From assembly GCA_002394205.1 (NCBI GenBank), contig DGTC01000046.1, positions 4,599-68,598 on the forward strand: a DNA stretch of 64,000 nt. Direction: 5' to 3'. Below are positions 31,467 to 39,919 of this stretch, piece by piece; positions within the stretch are counted from its first letter, which is position 1; the number at the start of each line of letters is the position of its first letter. Under the pieces are notes generated by a model. That model worked only from the letters and a program-made list of their open reading frames with translations. It was not told where the DNA came from and did no database searches. The translations under genes and the position numbers were made by a program. Origin of the DNA: Lachnospira sp. UBA4346. GTDB taxonomy: Bacteria > Bacillota > Clostridia > Lachnospirales > Lachnospiraceae.

Positions 31467-32750
31467 CTACGCCTGTAACTTATCATGTCCACCCATGTAT
31501 GGACGAAGGGCTTCTGGAATACGAACGCTTCCATCTGCCTGTAAGTTGTTCTCTAAGAATGCGATTAACATTCTAGGTGGTGCAACAACTGTATTATTTA
31601 ATGTATGTGCAAAATATTTATTCTTGTTCTCATCCTGAACTCGAATCTTTAATCTTCTAGCCTGTGCATCTCCTAAGTTTGAACATGAACCAACTTCGAA
31701 ATACTTCTTCTGTCTTGGTGACCATGCTTCTACGTCGATTGACTTTACCTTTAAGTCAGCTAAATCCCCTGAACAACACTCTAATGTACGAACAGGAATA
31801 TCAAGTGAACGGAATAAATCTACTGTATTCTGCCATAACTTTTCAAACCACATCTTGCTCTCTTCCGGCTTACATACAACGATCATTTCCTGCTTCTCGA
31901 ACTGGTGAATACGGTATACACCACGTTCTTCGATACCGTGTGCACCCTTTTCCTTTCTGAAGCAAGGTGAGTAGCTTGTAAGTGTCTTCGGAAGCTGATT
32001 TTCTGGCGTAATTGTATCAATGAACTTACCAATCATAGAATGTTCACTTGTTCCGATTAAATATAAGTCTTCGCCTTCAATCTTATACATCATGGCATCC
32101 ATTTCTTCGAAACTCATAACACCGGTAACAACGTTACTACGAATCATGAATGGAGGTACGCAGTAAGTAAATCCTCTGTCAATCATGAAATCTCTCGCAT
32201 ATGAAATAACTGCTGAATGTAATCTGGCAATATCTCCCATTAAATAGTAGAAACCATTACCTGCAACCTTGCCGGCTGCATCTAAGTCAATCCCGTTAAA
32301 TTTTGCCATAATATCTGTATGATATGGAACTTCAAAATCAGGAACAACCGGTTCACCAAACTTTTCGATTTCAACATTTTCACTGTCATCCTTACCGATT
32401 GGTACACTTGGATCAATGATGTTTGGAATCTTCATCATAATTTCAGTAACCTTCGCATTTAATTCTGTTTCCTGTGCTTCTAATTCCTTTAAGCGTTCTG
32501 CATTTGCATTTACCTGAGCCTTAACTTCTTCTGCTTCTTCCTTTTTGCCCTGCCCCATCAATGCACCAATCTGCTTAGAAAGTTTATTTCTGCTTGCTCT
32601 TAATTCATCTGCTTCTGTCTTTGCAGCTCTTGCTTTTTCATCTAATTCGATAACTTCATCCACCAATGGAAGTTTCTTGTCCTGAAATTTATTCTTAATA
32701 TTCTGCTTTACAATATCCGGATTTTCTCTTACAAATTTTAAATCTAACAT
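31467..32750 (-). CDS. serS: Seryl-tRNA synthetase
   Basis: 427 residues, normal length; ATG 32750 after AGGAGGAAGAC. The N-terminal 110 residues form the tRNA-gripping coiled coil (LDLKFVRENPDIVKQNIKNK ... NAERLKELEAQETELNAKV). The class II core follows, with TSYSPCFRKEKGAHGIEERG as motif 2 (about 258-277) and an intact C-terminal motif 3 region (NNTVVAPPRMLIAFLENN). It charges tRNA-Ser and tRNA-Sec with serine. It is expressed alone, with a terminator downstream. Confidence 0.97.
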   Translation of the reverse strand: MLDLKFVRENPDIVKQNIKNKFQDKKLPLVDEVIELDEKARAAKTEADELRASRNKLSKQIGALMGQGKKEEAEEVKAQVNANAERLKELEAQETELNAKVTEIMMKIPNIIDPSVPIGKDDSENVEIEKFGEPVVPDFEVPYHTDIMAKFNGIDLDAAGKVAGNGFYYLMGDIARLHSAVISYARDFMIDRGFTYCVPPFMIRSNVVTGVMSFEEMDAMMYKIEGEDLYLIGTSEHSMIGKFIDTITPENQLPKTLTSYSPCFRKEKGAHGIEERGVYRIHQFEKQEMIVVCKPEESKMWFEKLWQNTVDLFRSLDIPVRTLECCSGDLADLKVKSIDVEAWSPRQKKYFEVGSCSNLGDAQARRLKIRVQDENKNKYFAHTLNNTVVAPPRMLIAFLENNLQADGSVRIPEALRPYMGGHDKLQA

Positions 32751-32903
32751 GTCTTCCTCCTAAATCTTACGCTATGATCATTTTGTATTCTAATCAGCGC
32801 ACCTCTATATTATGCACCTTTTTAACTGAATTTTCCAGCAATTTATGATTATTTTTTAACAAAATACAAAATCTGGTCTTTTGATATTTTATACTGCTAT
32901 TTA

Positions 32904-33470
32904 TTATTTTACTTCTTTATCTTCGTACATGACATCATTCATTTTATCGCTCAATTGTACGTCACCAAGTCGTCCTGCAATTGCCTGCTGAAGTGCCTCT
33001 TCTTCCTCTGTTCCTAATTCAGATTCAGCCTTTCCATGTGTAATTTCTTTAATATACGCAAAACTTCCTGTGTTGCTATGCATTACATTCATAAGGTAAC
33101 CATTATTCTGCTTATCTAACAAACACAATGCGAAACTAAGTTTTCCACCCATTTCATAATACGCATCATATTTTACAAGACCAATCTTTTGAAATGCATA
33201 CTGCATTTTATCATAAATATCTTTAATTGCTTCTTTATGATTCAATGATGTTTCCTGTAATTGCTTGAAATCTTCTAAATTATCCTTAATTAACTGTTCT
33301 ATTGATGTTCCTTCCGAACCTTCCATAAACGATTTATATTTTTTCTTCATTGATGAAGCCTTTGCAATTGCAATAATTGCCAAAATAATTGCGATTACTG
33401 TAATTCCGCATAACCCAAGCATGATATACAATGCTTCTACAGAAAACAGTCCAAAGAAGTTAATCTTCAT
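32904..33470 (-). CDS. DUF4446 family protein
   Basis: 188 residues from ATG 33470 after AAGGAGATGTAT. One membrane helix lies at residues about 8-35 (VEALYIMLGLCGITVIAIILAII). A helical linker follows, and then the DUF4446 domain, recognisable by YYEMGGKLSFALCLLDKQNN and GYLMNVMHSNTGSFAYIKEI. The family is common next to parB in Clostridia. Its function is unknown. Its upstream end nearly touches the parB stop, so it is probably in the parA-parB transcription unit. Confidence 0.85.
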   Translation of the reverse strand: MKINFFGLFSVEALYIMLGLCGITVIAIILAIIAIAKASSMKKKYKSFMEGSEGTSIEQLIKDNLEDFKQLQETSLNHKEAIKDIYDKMQYAFQKIGLVKYDAYYEMGGKLSFALCLLDKQNNGYLMNVMHSNTGSFAYIKEITHGKAESELGTEEEEALQQAIAGRLGDVQLSDKMNDVMYEDKEVK

Positions 33471-33526
33471 ATACATCTCCTTTTCCTTGTGTATTTTATA
33501 AAATGATATATTTTTAACGATTTCAT

Positions 33527-34474
33527 TCACTGTCTGGTACGCTTTAACAAATCATAAATGCGTTCCAATTCTTCTTTTGAATAATATTCGATTTCTATTT
33601 TTCCTTTGTCGTTATTTTTATTCTTAATAACAACCTTTGTTCCCATTATCTGATTGAATTTTTCTTCCAAATCACGATAAATAAAATCATTTTCCGGAAG
33701 TTTCTTTGGTTCTTTTGCAGGTTTGTTTAATTCCTTCATCAAACGCTCTGTCTCTCGTACACTGAGCTGTTCATCAAAGATTTTCATTGCAATTTCATAT
33801 TGTGTATCCGCATCTTCGATTCCAATAATCGTTCTGGCATGTCCGTTGCTTAACTTTCCTTCCATAACCATATCCTGTACACGTTCGTCCAACTTTAATA
33901 AACGTAATGAATTTGTAATGGCTGCTCTAGATTTTGCCACACGTTCTGCAACTTCATCCTGCTTTAATTTATAATCTGCAATCAAACGCTGATATGCTCT
34001 TGCTTCTTCAATTGGATTCAAATCTTCTCGCTGAATGTTTTCAATCAATGCAATTTCCATTGCTTCCTGTGTTGTGTATTCTTTGATTACAACCGGAACT
34101 TCCTTTACACCTGCTAATTTGGCAGCTCTCCATCGGCGTTCCCCTGCGATAATTTCATAATATTTATCTTTTTTCTGAACCAATAATGGCTGTAACACAC
34201 CATACTGTTTGATTGACTCTGATAATTCAATCAACGCATCTTCATCAAATGCCTTACGAGGCTGCTCCCTATTTGGCTCAATCAGTGCCAAACGAACCAT
34301 TGTTTCTGCCGGTTCTTTTACAATAACTTCTTTCACAACCTCTTTTACAACAACATCCTGCTGTACATTATCCTCTGGAATCAAGGCATCTAATCCTTTG
34401 CCAAGGCCTTTTCCCAATCCTTTCCCCAAACCTTTCGAGGATTTATTATTCTTTTTACCTGTTGGTTTACTCAT
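33527..34474 (-). CDS. parB: ParB/Spo0J chromosome partition protein
   Basis: 315 residues from ATG 34474. The N-terminus contains the ParA-stimulating segment, unusually repeated: four LGKG units ahead of LDALIPED. The CTPase/ParB domain follows with IIAGERRWRAAKLAG (about residues 108-122) and IENIQREDLNPIEEARAYQ. A helix-turn-helix (KLKQDEVAERVAKSRAAITN) binds parS, and a C-terminal dimer region ends the protein. Three palindromic parS sites lie within 2.2 kb upstream. ParB loads and spreads at parS and recruits condensin. Overlap with the DUF4446 upstream region suggests one operon. Confidence 0.95.
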   Translation of the reverse strand: MSKPTGKKNNKSSKGLGKGLGKGLGKGLDALIPEDNVQQDVVVKEVVKEVIVKEPAETMVRLALIEPNREQPRKAFDEDALIELSESIKQYGVLQPLLVQKKDKYYEIIAGERRWRAAKLAGVKEVPVVIKEYTTQEAMEIALIENIQREDLNPIEEARAYQRLIADYKLKQDEVAERVAKSRAAITNSLRLLKLDERVQDMVMEGKLSNGHARTIIGIEDADTQYEIAMKIFDEQLSVRETERLMKELNKPAKEPKKLPENDFIYRDLEEKFNQIMGTKVVIKNKNNDKGKIEIEYYSKEELERIYDLLKRTRQ

Positions 34475-34627
34475 ATCTAGTCTCACTTTCTGATATACAA
34501 TTATACTTTGTCTTTTTGTACTTGCTATTATTTATTATTATATTCATTAACAATTTGCGAATAACCGTTGATTTTCATTTAATATATATTCATCTAACAA
34601 CATATGTATTTATCTAGCCTGCATTAC

Positions 34628-35392
34628 TTATTTCTTGCGATGAATCACTTCTTCTGCTAACAATCTGTAGCTTTCTGCACCACTCGACTTACTGTCATAA
34701 ATATTAATTGGTAATCCATGGCTCGGTGCTTCTGCCAACCGAATATTTCTAGGAATTATTGTCTTATAGATTGGCTGTTTCAAATTATCTTTTACATTTT
34801 CCACAACCTGCAATGACAGATTTGTTCTGGAATCATACATCGTAAATACGACTCCTTCTAATTCCAATTTTGGATTCAACTTTTTCTTTACCAAATTAAT
34901 TGTATGAATCAACTGTGTAAGTCCTTCCAATGCATAATATTCACACTGAATTGGTACAATTACGGTATTTGAAGCTGTCATAGCATTGACAGTCAACATA
35001 CTAAGCGATGGTGGACAATCTAAGATGATAAAATCATACTTATTTTTAATTTGTGCCAAACTGTTTTTCAGAACATATTCTCTGTCCTCTACTCCAATTA
35101 GCTCAATTTCTGCTCCTGCCAGATTCACATTTGAAGGAATAATATCCAAATTTTCAAACGCTTCTTTTACAATTGCCTCTTTAATGCCGATTTCTCTTAA
35201 AATCACTTCATAAATGGTATTTTCTGCACTATCTTTATCGATTCCAAGTCCACTTGTTGTATTTCCCTGTGGATCCATATCGATTACAAGTACCTTTTTC
35301 CCTGCTTCTGCCAGACATGCCGACAAATTAATTGCTGTCGTTGTTTTACCAACGCCCCCTTTTTGATTGGCAACCGATATAATTCTTCCCAT
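34628..35392 (-). CDS. parA: ParA/Soj chromosome partition ATPase
   Basis: 254 residues. The deviant Walker A is NQKGGVGKTTTAINLSA (residues about 8-24) with the signature Lys. Walker A' is VLVIDMDPQGNTTSGLG and Walker B is FIILDCPPSLSMLT. The C-terminal EAPSHGLPINIYDSKSSGAE is typical of Soj. It binds nucleoid DNA as an ATP dimer and works with ParB on segregation and on control of DnaA. The start at 35392 lies 40 bases from a parS site, which may also affect its own transcription. Confidence 0.96.
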   Translation of the reverse strand: MGRIISVANQKGGVGKTTTAINLSACLAEAGKKVLVIDMDPQGNTTSGLGIDKDSAENTIYEVILREIGIKEAIVKEAFENLDIIPSNVNLAGAEIELIGVEDREYVLKNSLAQIKNKYDFIILDCPPSLSMLTVNAMTASNTVIVPIQCEYYALEGLTQLIHTINLVKKKLNPKLELEGVVFTMYDSRTNLSLQVVENVKDNLKQPIYKTIIPRNIRLAEAPSHGLPINIYDSKSSGAESYRLLAEEVIHRKK

Positions 35393-35430
35393 ATCATTCC
35401 TCTTTTCATTGCATTTACTAACTTTTAAAA

Positions 35431-35446
35431 TGTTTCACGTGAAACA
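35431..35446. promoter_or_regulatory. parS site 1
   Basis: TGTTTCACGTGAAACA is an exact match to the 16-base consensus ParB site. It lies 39 bases upstream of parA. The surrounding gap 35393-35831 is AT-rich and otherwise holds only parS 2 and a single tandem-repeat-like word near 35645. Confidence 0.95.
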
Positions 35447-35538
35447 TTTATATAAATTGCAAAACTCATTATAGCATTAATTTTTTTCGTATTCCATATG
35501 ATTATGATATTTTTTCATATTTTCTATAAAAAACAGAA

Positions 35539-35554
35539 CGTTTCACGTGAAACA
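35539..35554. promoter_or_regulatory. parS site 2
   Basis: CGTTTCACGTGAAACA matches the parS consensus with one outer base changed. It is 108 bases from site 1. Confidence 0.93.
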
Positions 35555-35831
35555 TTTCGTACAAATTTCGAACTAACAAGCAGTACAACTTTATGCCCAT
35601 TCGACGCTGCAAGTCATCACACAAGCCTCACAATCATCCGCCAAAGATGAATGGGGACTTTTCCTGTATATCTCAGAATGTAAATAGTCGTTAAATATTT
35701 CACATATATATATTCGATTGAAAACATATATTATGTAAATTATATACTTTTATGAGCAGCAAACAACACATCGAAACCGCAATCAATTACTTTCGTTAAA
35801 GATACCACTACGAAATCCCACAAACTAGAAT

Positions 35832-36440
35832 CTACATTCCTATTACTCTCCCTTTTTCAATCAGATCATCTTCCGTAATCTCCCGAATCACTTTACATGG
35901 GTTTCCTGCTGCCACTACATTATCCGGAATATCTTTTGTTACCACAGAACCCCCACCTATAATAGAGCTATTCCCAATATGAACGCCTCCACATACCGTT
36001 ACATTTGCACCAATCCATACTTTTTCCCCTATCGTAACAGGCTTCGAATAGCCGATGCCTTCTGCACGTTGTATCGGATGTATTGCATGGCCTGCACAGG
36101 CTATACATGTTCCAGGTCCGATAAATGTACCTGCTCCTATATCAACTGGTGATGTATCAAGAATTACGCAATTGTAATTAATAAATGTCAATCCATGCGT
36201 ATGAATATTAAATCCATAATCACAATGAAAATCCGGTTCAATAAACGTAAGCTCATGACAAGTTCCAAATAACTTTTTCAATATTTTCTTTCTCTTTTCA
36301 TCTTCCATTGGTGATGTCTGATTATATTCGTAGCACAACATTTTAGCTTTTTTCTGGTCTTCTGTTGGCATAATCTTATGCTCTGAATAATATGTTTCAT
36401 TTTTCTTCATGATTTCAAGAATATCTGTCTTATTTTCCAT
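35832..36440 (-). CDS. Maltose/galactoside O-acetyltransferase-like protein
   Basis: 202 residues. An N-terminal maltose acetyltransferase helical cap is at about 20-65 (KAKMLCYEYNQTSPMEDEKR). The left-handed beta-helix of hexapeptide repeats follows: GAGTFIGPGTCIACAGHAIHP, with the catalytic His in GHAIHP, then GEKVWIGANVTVCGGVHIGN and GGGSVVTKDIPDNVVAAGNP. It transfers acetyl from acetyl-CoA to sugar hydroxyls as a trimer. It is placed between parA and a two-component system with no clear link; the second and third parS sites flank it. Confidence 0.9.
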   Translation of the reverse strand: MENKTDILEIMKKNETYYSEHKIMPTEDQKKAKMLCYEYNQTSPMEDEKRKKILKKLFGTCHELTFIEPDFHCDYGFNIHTHGLTFINYNCVILDTSPVDIGAGTFIGPGTCIACAGHAIHPIQRAEGIGYSKPVTIGEKVWIGANVTVCGGVHIGNSSIIGGGSVVTKDIPDNVVAAGNPCKVIREITEDDLIEKGRVIGM

Positions 36441-36645
36441 TTATTTAATCCTTTCATAGTTTTCACAGTCATTTAAGCCATCAATAAAACACTCTTTATT
36501 GAATCAAATAAATGATTGTCAATATAACCCATATTTATATTTGTGATATATGCACATTATATTACATTTATAAGTTTCTCTGTATTATAAACAAAAAAAT
36601 TTATAAAATTATAATTTTCTGCACATTAACTATAATATTCTTTTA

Positions 36646-36661
36646 TGTTTCACGTGAAACA
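36646..36661. promoter_or_regulatory. parS site 3
   Basis: TGTTTCACGTGAAACA, an exact parS match, 1.2 kb from site 1. It abuts the T-rich end of the terminator of the response regulator gene. The rest of 36441-36727 is AT-rich without other features. Confidence 0.95.
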
Positions 36662-36701
36662 TAAAAGAGGCAGAAGAAACATAATTATTTCTTCTACCTC
36701 T
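36662..36701 (-). terminator. Terminator of the NarL-type two-component operon
   Basis: AGAGGTAGAAGAAA pairs with TTTCTTCTGCCTCT on the reverse strand (one G-T), followed by TTTATG. It is 27 bases after the response regulator stop. Confidence 0.8.
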
Positions 36702-36727
36702 ATCCACTTTACATATAGTTGGTTCTA

Positions 36728-37372
36728 TTATTTAATTTTCACTAAATTATTCTTAATTGCAAATACTGCTGCCTGCGTTCTATCAGATACCATAATTTTT
36801 TTAAAGATATTTGACACATGATTCTTTACTGTTCTCTCACTGATATTTAATGTAGAAGCAATTTCTTTATTAAACATTCCGCTGGCAAGTAACTTCAACA
36901 CTTCTATTTCTCTCTTTGTTAAATCATTAATCTTCTCTTTCATTACATCTCGTTCTGCTAAGTTTGCATTTAGAAGATTTGTCAGAGACGGCTCTATATA
37001 TGTCTCACCGGAATATACCGATTCGATTGCTGTAATTAATGTCTGCGAATCCGAATCCTTTAAAATATATCCGTTGCAGCCATTATCAATCGCCTGAACC
37101 AAATACTCAATCTCTTTATGAATTGTAAGAAAGATTACCTTATTCTCCATATTCTGTTCTCTCATAATACTGAGTACCTTCAAGCCATCTAAATTTGGCA
37201 TATTAATATCTAATAAAACAATATCCGGATTTAATTTATTAACCAAATTTAAACATTCATATCCATCTCCTGCTTCACCAATTACTTCAATCTGGTCACT
37301 CAATTCCAATAACTGCTTCAATCCCTCTCGTACCATCAAATGGTCATCTGCCAAAATCACTTTAATTGCCAT
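36728..37372 (-). CDS. NarL/FixJ family response regulator
   Basis: 214 residues. The receiver domain carries VILADDHLMVREGLKQLL, the phospho-acceptor in PDIVLLDINMPNLDG (Asp about 54) and GCNGYILKDSD. The C-terminal LuxR-type helix-turn-helix is intact: LTKREIEVLKLLASGMFNKE then IASTLNISERTVKNHVSNIF. The partner kinase gene lies 20 bases upstream. Target genes are unknown; the divergent gene at 38855 is a candidate by position. Confidence 0.95.
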   Translation of the reverse strand: MAIKVILADDHLMVREGLKQLLELSDQIEVIGEAGDGYECLNLVNKLNPDIVLLDINMPNLDGLKVLSIMREQNMENKVIFLTIHKEIEYLVQAIDNGCNGYILKDSDSQTLITAIESVYSGETYIEPSLTNLLNANLAERDVMKEKINDLTKREIEVLKLLASGMFNKEIASTLNISERTVKNHVSNIFKKIMVSDRTQAAVFAIKNNLVKIK

Positions 37373-37392
37373 AATTTCCCCTACCTTTTTAT

Positions 37393-38394
37393 CTACTTTG
37401 TTTCACAACACTTTGGAATCGGAATTTCTATACGATATTCAATTCCTTTTCCCAGATTTTGGATTGTAAGCTTTCCATGCAACAAATGTACACGCTCCCT
37501 CATAATCTGTAATCCAAATCCCGTATTGTTATTTCTTACTTTGGTTAAAGACTGATAATCATATCCTACACCATCATCCGATTGAATCAATTCAATATGA
37601 TTCTCTCCTATCCGAATCTGAATCGTTATCGTTGTTCCTTTCGAATGTTTAATAGAATTACTACATAATTCCTGTATAATTCGTAATAAAACATTGACAA
37701 TGGATGAATTCAATTCTGTTCTCTTACTTGAGTAATCATATTCTACAATCATATCTGTAGATGCCTTAATTCTCTCTATCAAATCATAAAAAACAGATTC
37801 CAATCCTAAATCATCTGTCGCCATTGGATGTAAATTATAAATAACATTTCTTAATTCATTGATACAATTACGAATCATCGTATCCTGTGCTGATAACTCT
37901 AACTTTGCACGGTTGTAATCCGTATCAATTATCTTTTTGATAAATTCATTCTTATACATTACCGCTGTAAGGTTCTGTATAATAGAATCATGAATATCCC
38001 TCGCTATTCTCTGACGCTCCACCTCAACAGAATGAATCATATCATAACTGGTATATTCATACCAGCAATCTTTATGCATGCCTGAGAGCAATGACTGAAG
38101 TTCCTGTATCTTCGTATTTAATTCCTGTACTTTTTGTTCCAGTACAGTCTTTTCCTGCTGCTTCTCCTCTAACTCACTCTGAAGTCGTCCCACTTCCATC
38201 TCTTCAAATCCTTTTGTGGAATTTTCAGATTGAAATATGCGTTCAGAATGATTCATCATACCTTCAATACGCCCAATTGCTTCACTTTCGCTTGCAATTT
38301 CACAATCTAATTGACGAATATGCTCTTTAAATACATCAGACTTTGTTTTTAATTGTGTAATTTCCTTTTGTAAATACTCATGAATTTTATTCAT
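37393..38394 (-). CDS. Cytoplasmic HisKA_3-type sensor histidine kinase (DegS-like)
   Basis: 333 residues without membrane helices. Residues 1-105 are a long coiled coil (SDVFKEHIRQLDCEIASESE ... LEEKQQEKTVLEQKVQELN). The dimerisation/phosphoacceptor helix has QRIARDIHDSIIQNLTAVMYK (His about 135). The ATPase domain has IIQELCSNSIKHSKG (N box), QSDDGVGYD (G1) and GFGLQIMRERVHLLHGKL (G2). This is the architecture of DegS, a soluble kinase sensing an internal signal. It is the first gene of a two-gene operon with the NarL-type regulator. Confidence 0.92.
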   Translation of the reverse strand: MNKIHEYLQKEITQLKTKSDVFKEHIRQLDCEIASESEAIGRIEGMMNHSERIFQSENSTKGFEEMEVGRLQSELEEKQQEKTVLEQKVQELNTKIQELQSLLSGMHKDCWYEYTSYDMIHSVEVERQRIARDIHDSIIQNLTAVMYKNEFIKKIIDTDYNRAKLELSAQDTMIRNCINELRNVIYNLHPMATDDLGLESVFYDLIERIKASTDMIVEYDYSSKRTELNSSIVNVLLRIIQELCSNSIKHSKGTTITIQIRIGENHIELIQSDDGVGYDYQSLTKVRNNNTGFGLQIMRERVHLLHGKLTIQNLGKGIEYRIEIPIPKCCETK

Positions 38395-38516
38395 ATTTCT
38401 CCTATATAATATATATTATAATTATATATTAATTACTACAACTTATAACATATATTACTCTATTTTCAAAGAGAAGTCAAAGAACATTGATACTTTTTCC
38501 AATATCAGTTATAATG

Positions 38517-38825
38517 TAACATATCGGAAGAAAATCAAGCGGCTGCGCAGCAGACATTTGATTTTATCCGATATGTTAGCGAACAAATAGATTGTTAATT
38601 CGTTAGAATTTACAATCAATAACGTGCGACAGCACGTATTTGTGAGCCTTTCTCGGAACAAATCAAGCGGCTGCGCAGCAGACATTTTACGCGTACAACG
38701 AGCCAAGCGAGCATATTTATATGCTCATTTGGCGACTGTCGCGATATCAAGAAAATGCAATTTTCTTGATTTTATCCGATATGTTAGCGAACAAATGGAT
38801 TGTTAATTCGTTAGAATTTACAATC
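38517..38825. repeat. Hairpin-dense noncoding locus with two duplicated blocks
   Basis: A 60-base block occurs at 38558-38617 and again at 38766-38825 with one mismatch. A 28-base block (AAATCAAGCGGCTGCGCAGC...) occurs at 38532-38559 and 38660-38687. Hairpins include TAACATATCGGA/TCCGATATGTTA (38517-38578), CGTGC/GCACG, GAGCATA/TATGCTC, GCGAC/GTCGC, ATCAAGAAAAT/ATTTTCTTGAT, and a stem with one mismatch inside each 60-base block (GATTGT...ACAATC). Only the last 30 bases before 38855 hold a normal gene leader. The remaining 38395-38516 is AT-rich. Confidence 0.85.
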
Positions 38826-38854
38826 TGTAACAAAATTAAGATTGGAGTTTGCGT

Positions 38855-39808
38855 ATGAATAAATGGTCAAAAATTGGTATTACAGCAAGCATGGGGGCAT
38901 GTGTTATATCATCCATTCATCTTGTAAATAATTTTATTTTTAGAATGTCTACAATTAATCATGTCACTCTGAATCCAAAAGAAGAATTTTTCAATTGGAA
39001 GTTTGGAAAAATCGCATATACTGTAACCGGAAGTGGAAGTCCTCTGCTTTTGTTACATGATTTAGATGCCGCAAGTTCTTCTTACGAATGGTCAAAATCC
39101 ATTGATTTATTAAGTAAAGACCATACTGTATATGCAATCGATTTATTAGGCTGCGGTCACTCTGACAAGCCCAATATTACCTATACAACCTATATGTATA
39201 CACAGTTATTAAATGATTTTATTATAAATATCATTCATAAAAAGACTTCTATTATTGCAACTGGTACTACTGCACCGATAGCATTGATGACTGCCTACAA
39301 CAATTCCTATCTGGTAGACCGTCTGATTTTTGTTAATCCAATCAGCGTTTCGAGTGCATTAAACAGTCCATCCAGACGCAATATATTCCAACATCATTTT
39401 ATGAATGTTCCGGTTGTCGGAACACTGCTATATAATATCTGTATGAGCCGCCACAATATACACAAGGCTTTTACGGCAGATTATTTTGACAACGCAACTG
39501 TTTCCGTACAGTCTGCAGTTAATGCTTACCATGAAAATGCACATTTAAGCGGTGCATCTTCTAAGTTCCTGTATTCCAGTGTAAAAGGACATTACACAAC
39601 TGCTTCGATTGCACGTGCCATCAGCCAGTTAGATAACTGTATTTATATTATCTCTGGTGAAAAAGAGCCAAATACAGCGCATATTCATGCAGAATATACC
39701 GAATTAAACCCAGCGATTGAAACAGCCACTATCCGCTATACAAAGCATTTGCCACAGTTAGAACAGCCTCGTGATTTTGTGCGCTTAGTTCGCTTATTTT
39801 TATCATAA
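38855..39808 (+). CDS. Alpha/beta-hydrolase-fold protein, catalytic serine replaced
   Basis: 317 residues from ATG 38855 after TTGGAG. A membrane-anchor or signal-like segment lies at residues about 8-33. GSGSPLLLLHDLDAASSSYE is the oxyanion region and VYAIDLLGCGHSDKP is the classical strand-5 segment. At the nucleophile elbow, where GxSxG is expected, the protein reads IIATGTTAPIALM, so Ser is Thr and the second Gly is Pro. The late Asp region (IYIISGEKEP) and a His (RYTKHLPQLEQP) remain. It may be a non-hydrolytic relative or a binding protein. It stands alone, divergent from the two-component operon and ending at a strong hairpin. Confidence 0.75.
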   Translation: MNKWSKIGITASMGACVISSIHLVNNFIFRMSTINHVTLNPKEEFFNWKFGKIAYTVTGSGSPLLLLHDLDAASSSYEWSKSIDLLSKDHTVYAIDLLGCGHSDKPNITYTTYMYTQLLNDFIINIIHKKTSIIATGTTAPIALMTAYNNSYLVDRLIFVNPISVSSALNSPSRRNIFQHHFMNVPVVGTLLYNICMSRHNIHKAFTADYFDNATVSVQSAVNAYHENAHLSGASSKFLYSSVKGHYTTASIARAISQLDNCIYIISGEKEPNTAHIHAEYTELNPAIETATIRYTKHLPQLEQPRDFVRLVRLFLS

Positions 39809-39840
39809 ATATAACTTATTCAGAACCTAGCGATTTCTAT

Positions 39841-39900
39841 GAAAATTCGGGTGTTAAAATACCACTTTTATTTATGCGGTATTTTAACACCCGAATTTTC
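39841..39900. terminator. Bidirectional terminator with a perfect 23-bp stem
   Basis: 39841-39863 is the exact reverse complement of 39878-39900 (GAAAATTCGGGTG.../...CACCCGAATTTTC) around a 14-base loop. It is shared by the forward hydrolase gene and the reverse rsmG operon. ATCTTTATTTTTTAC follows on the forward side. Confidence 0.9.
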
Positions 39901-39919
39901 ATCTTTATTTTTTACTTTC

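Noticed and set aside
38517..38825. CRISPR array or insertion sequence
   Set aside because: The repeats are only two copies each, differ in length, and no cas or transposase gene is present.
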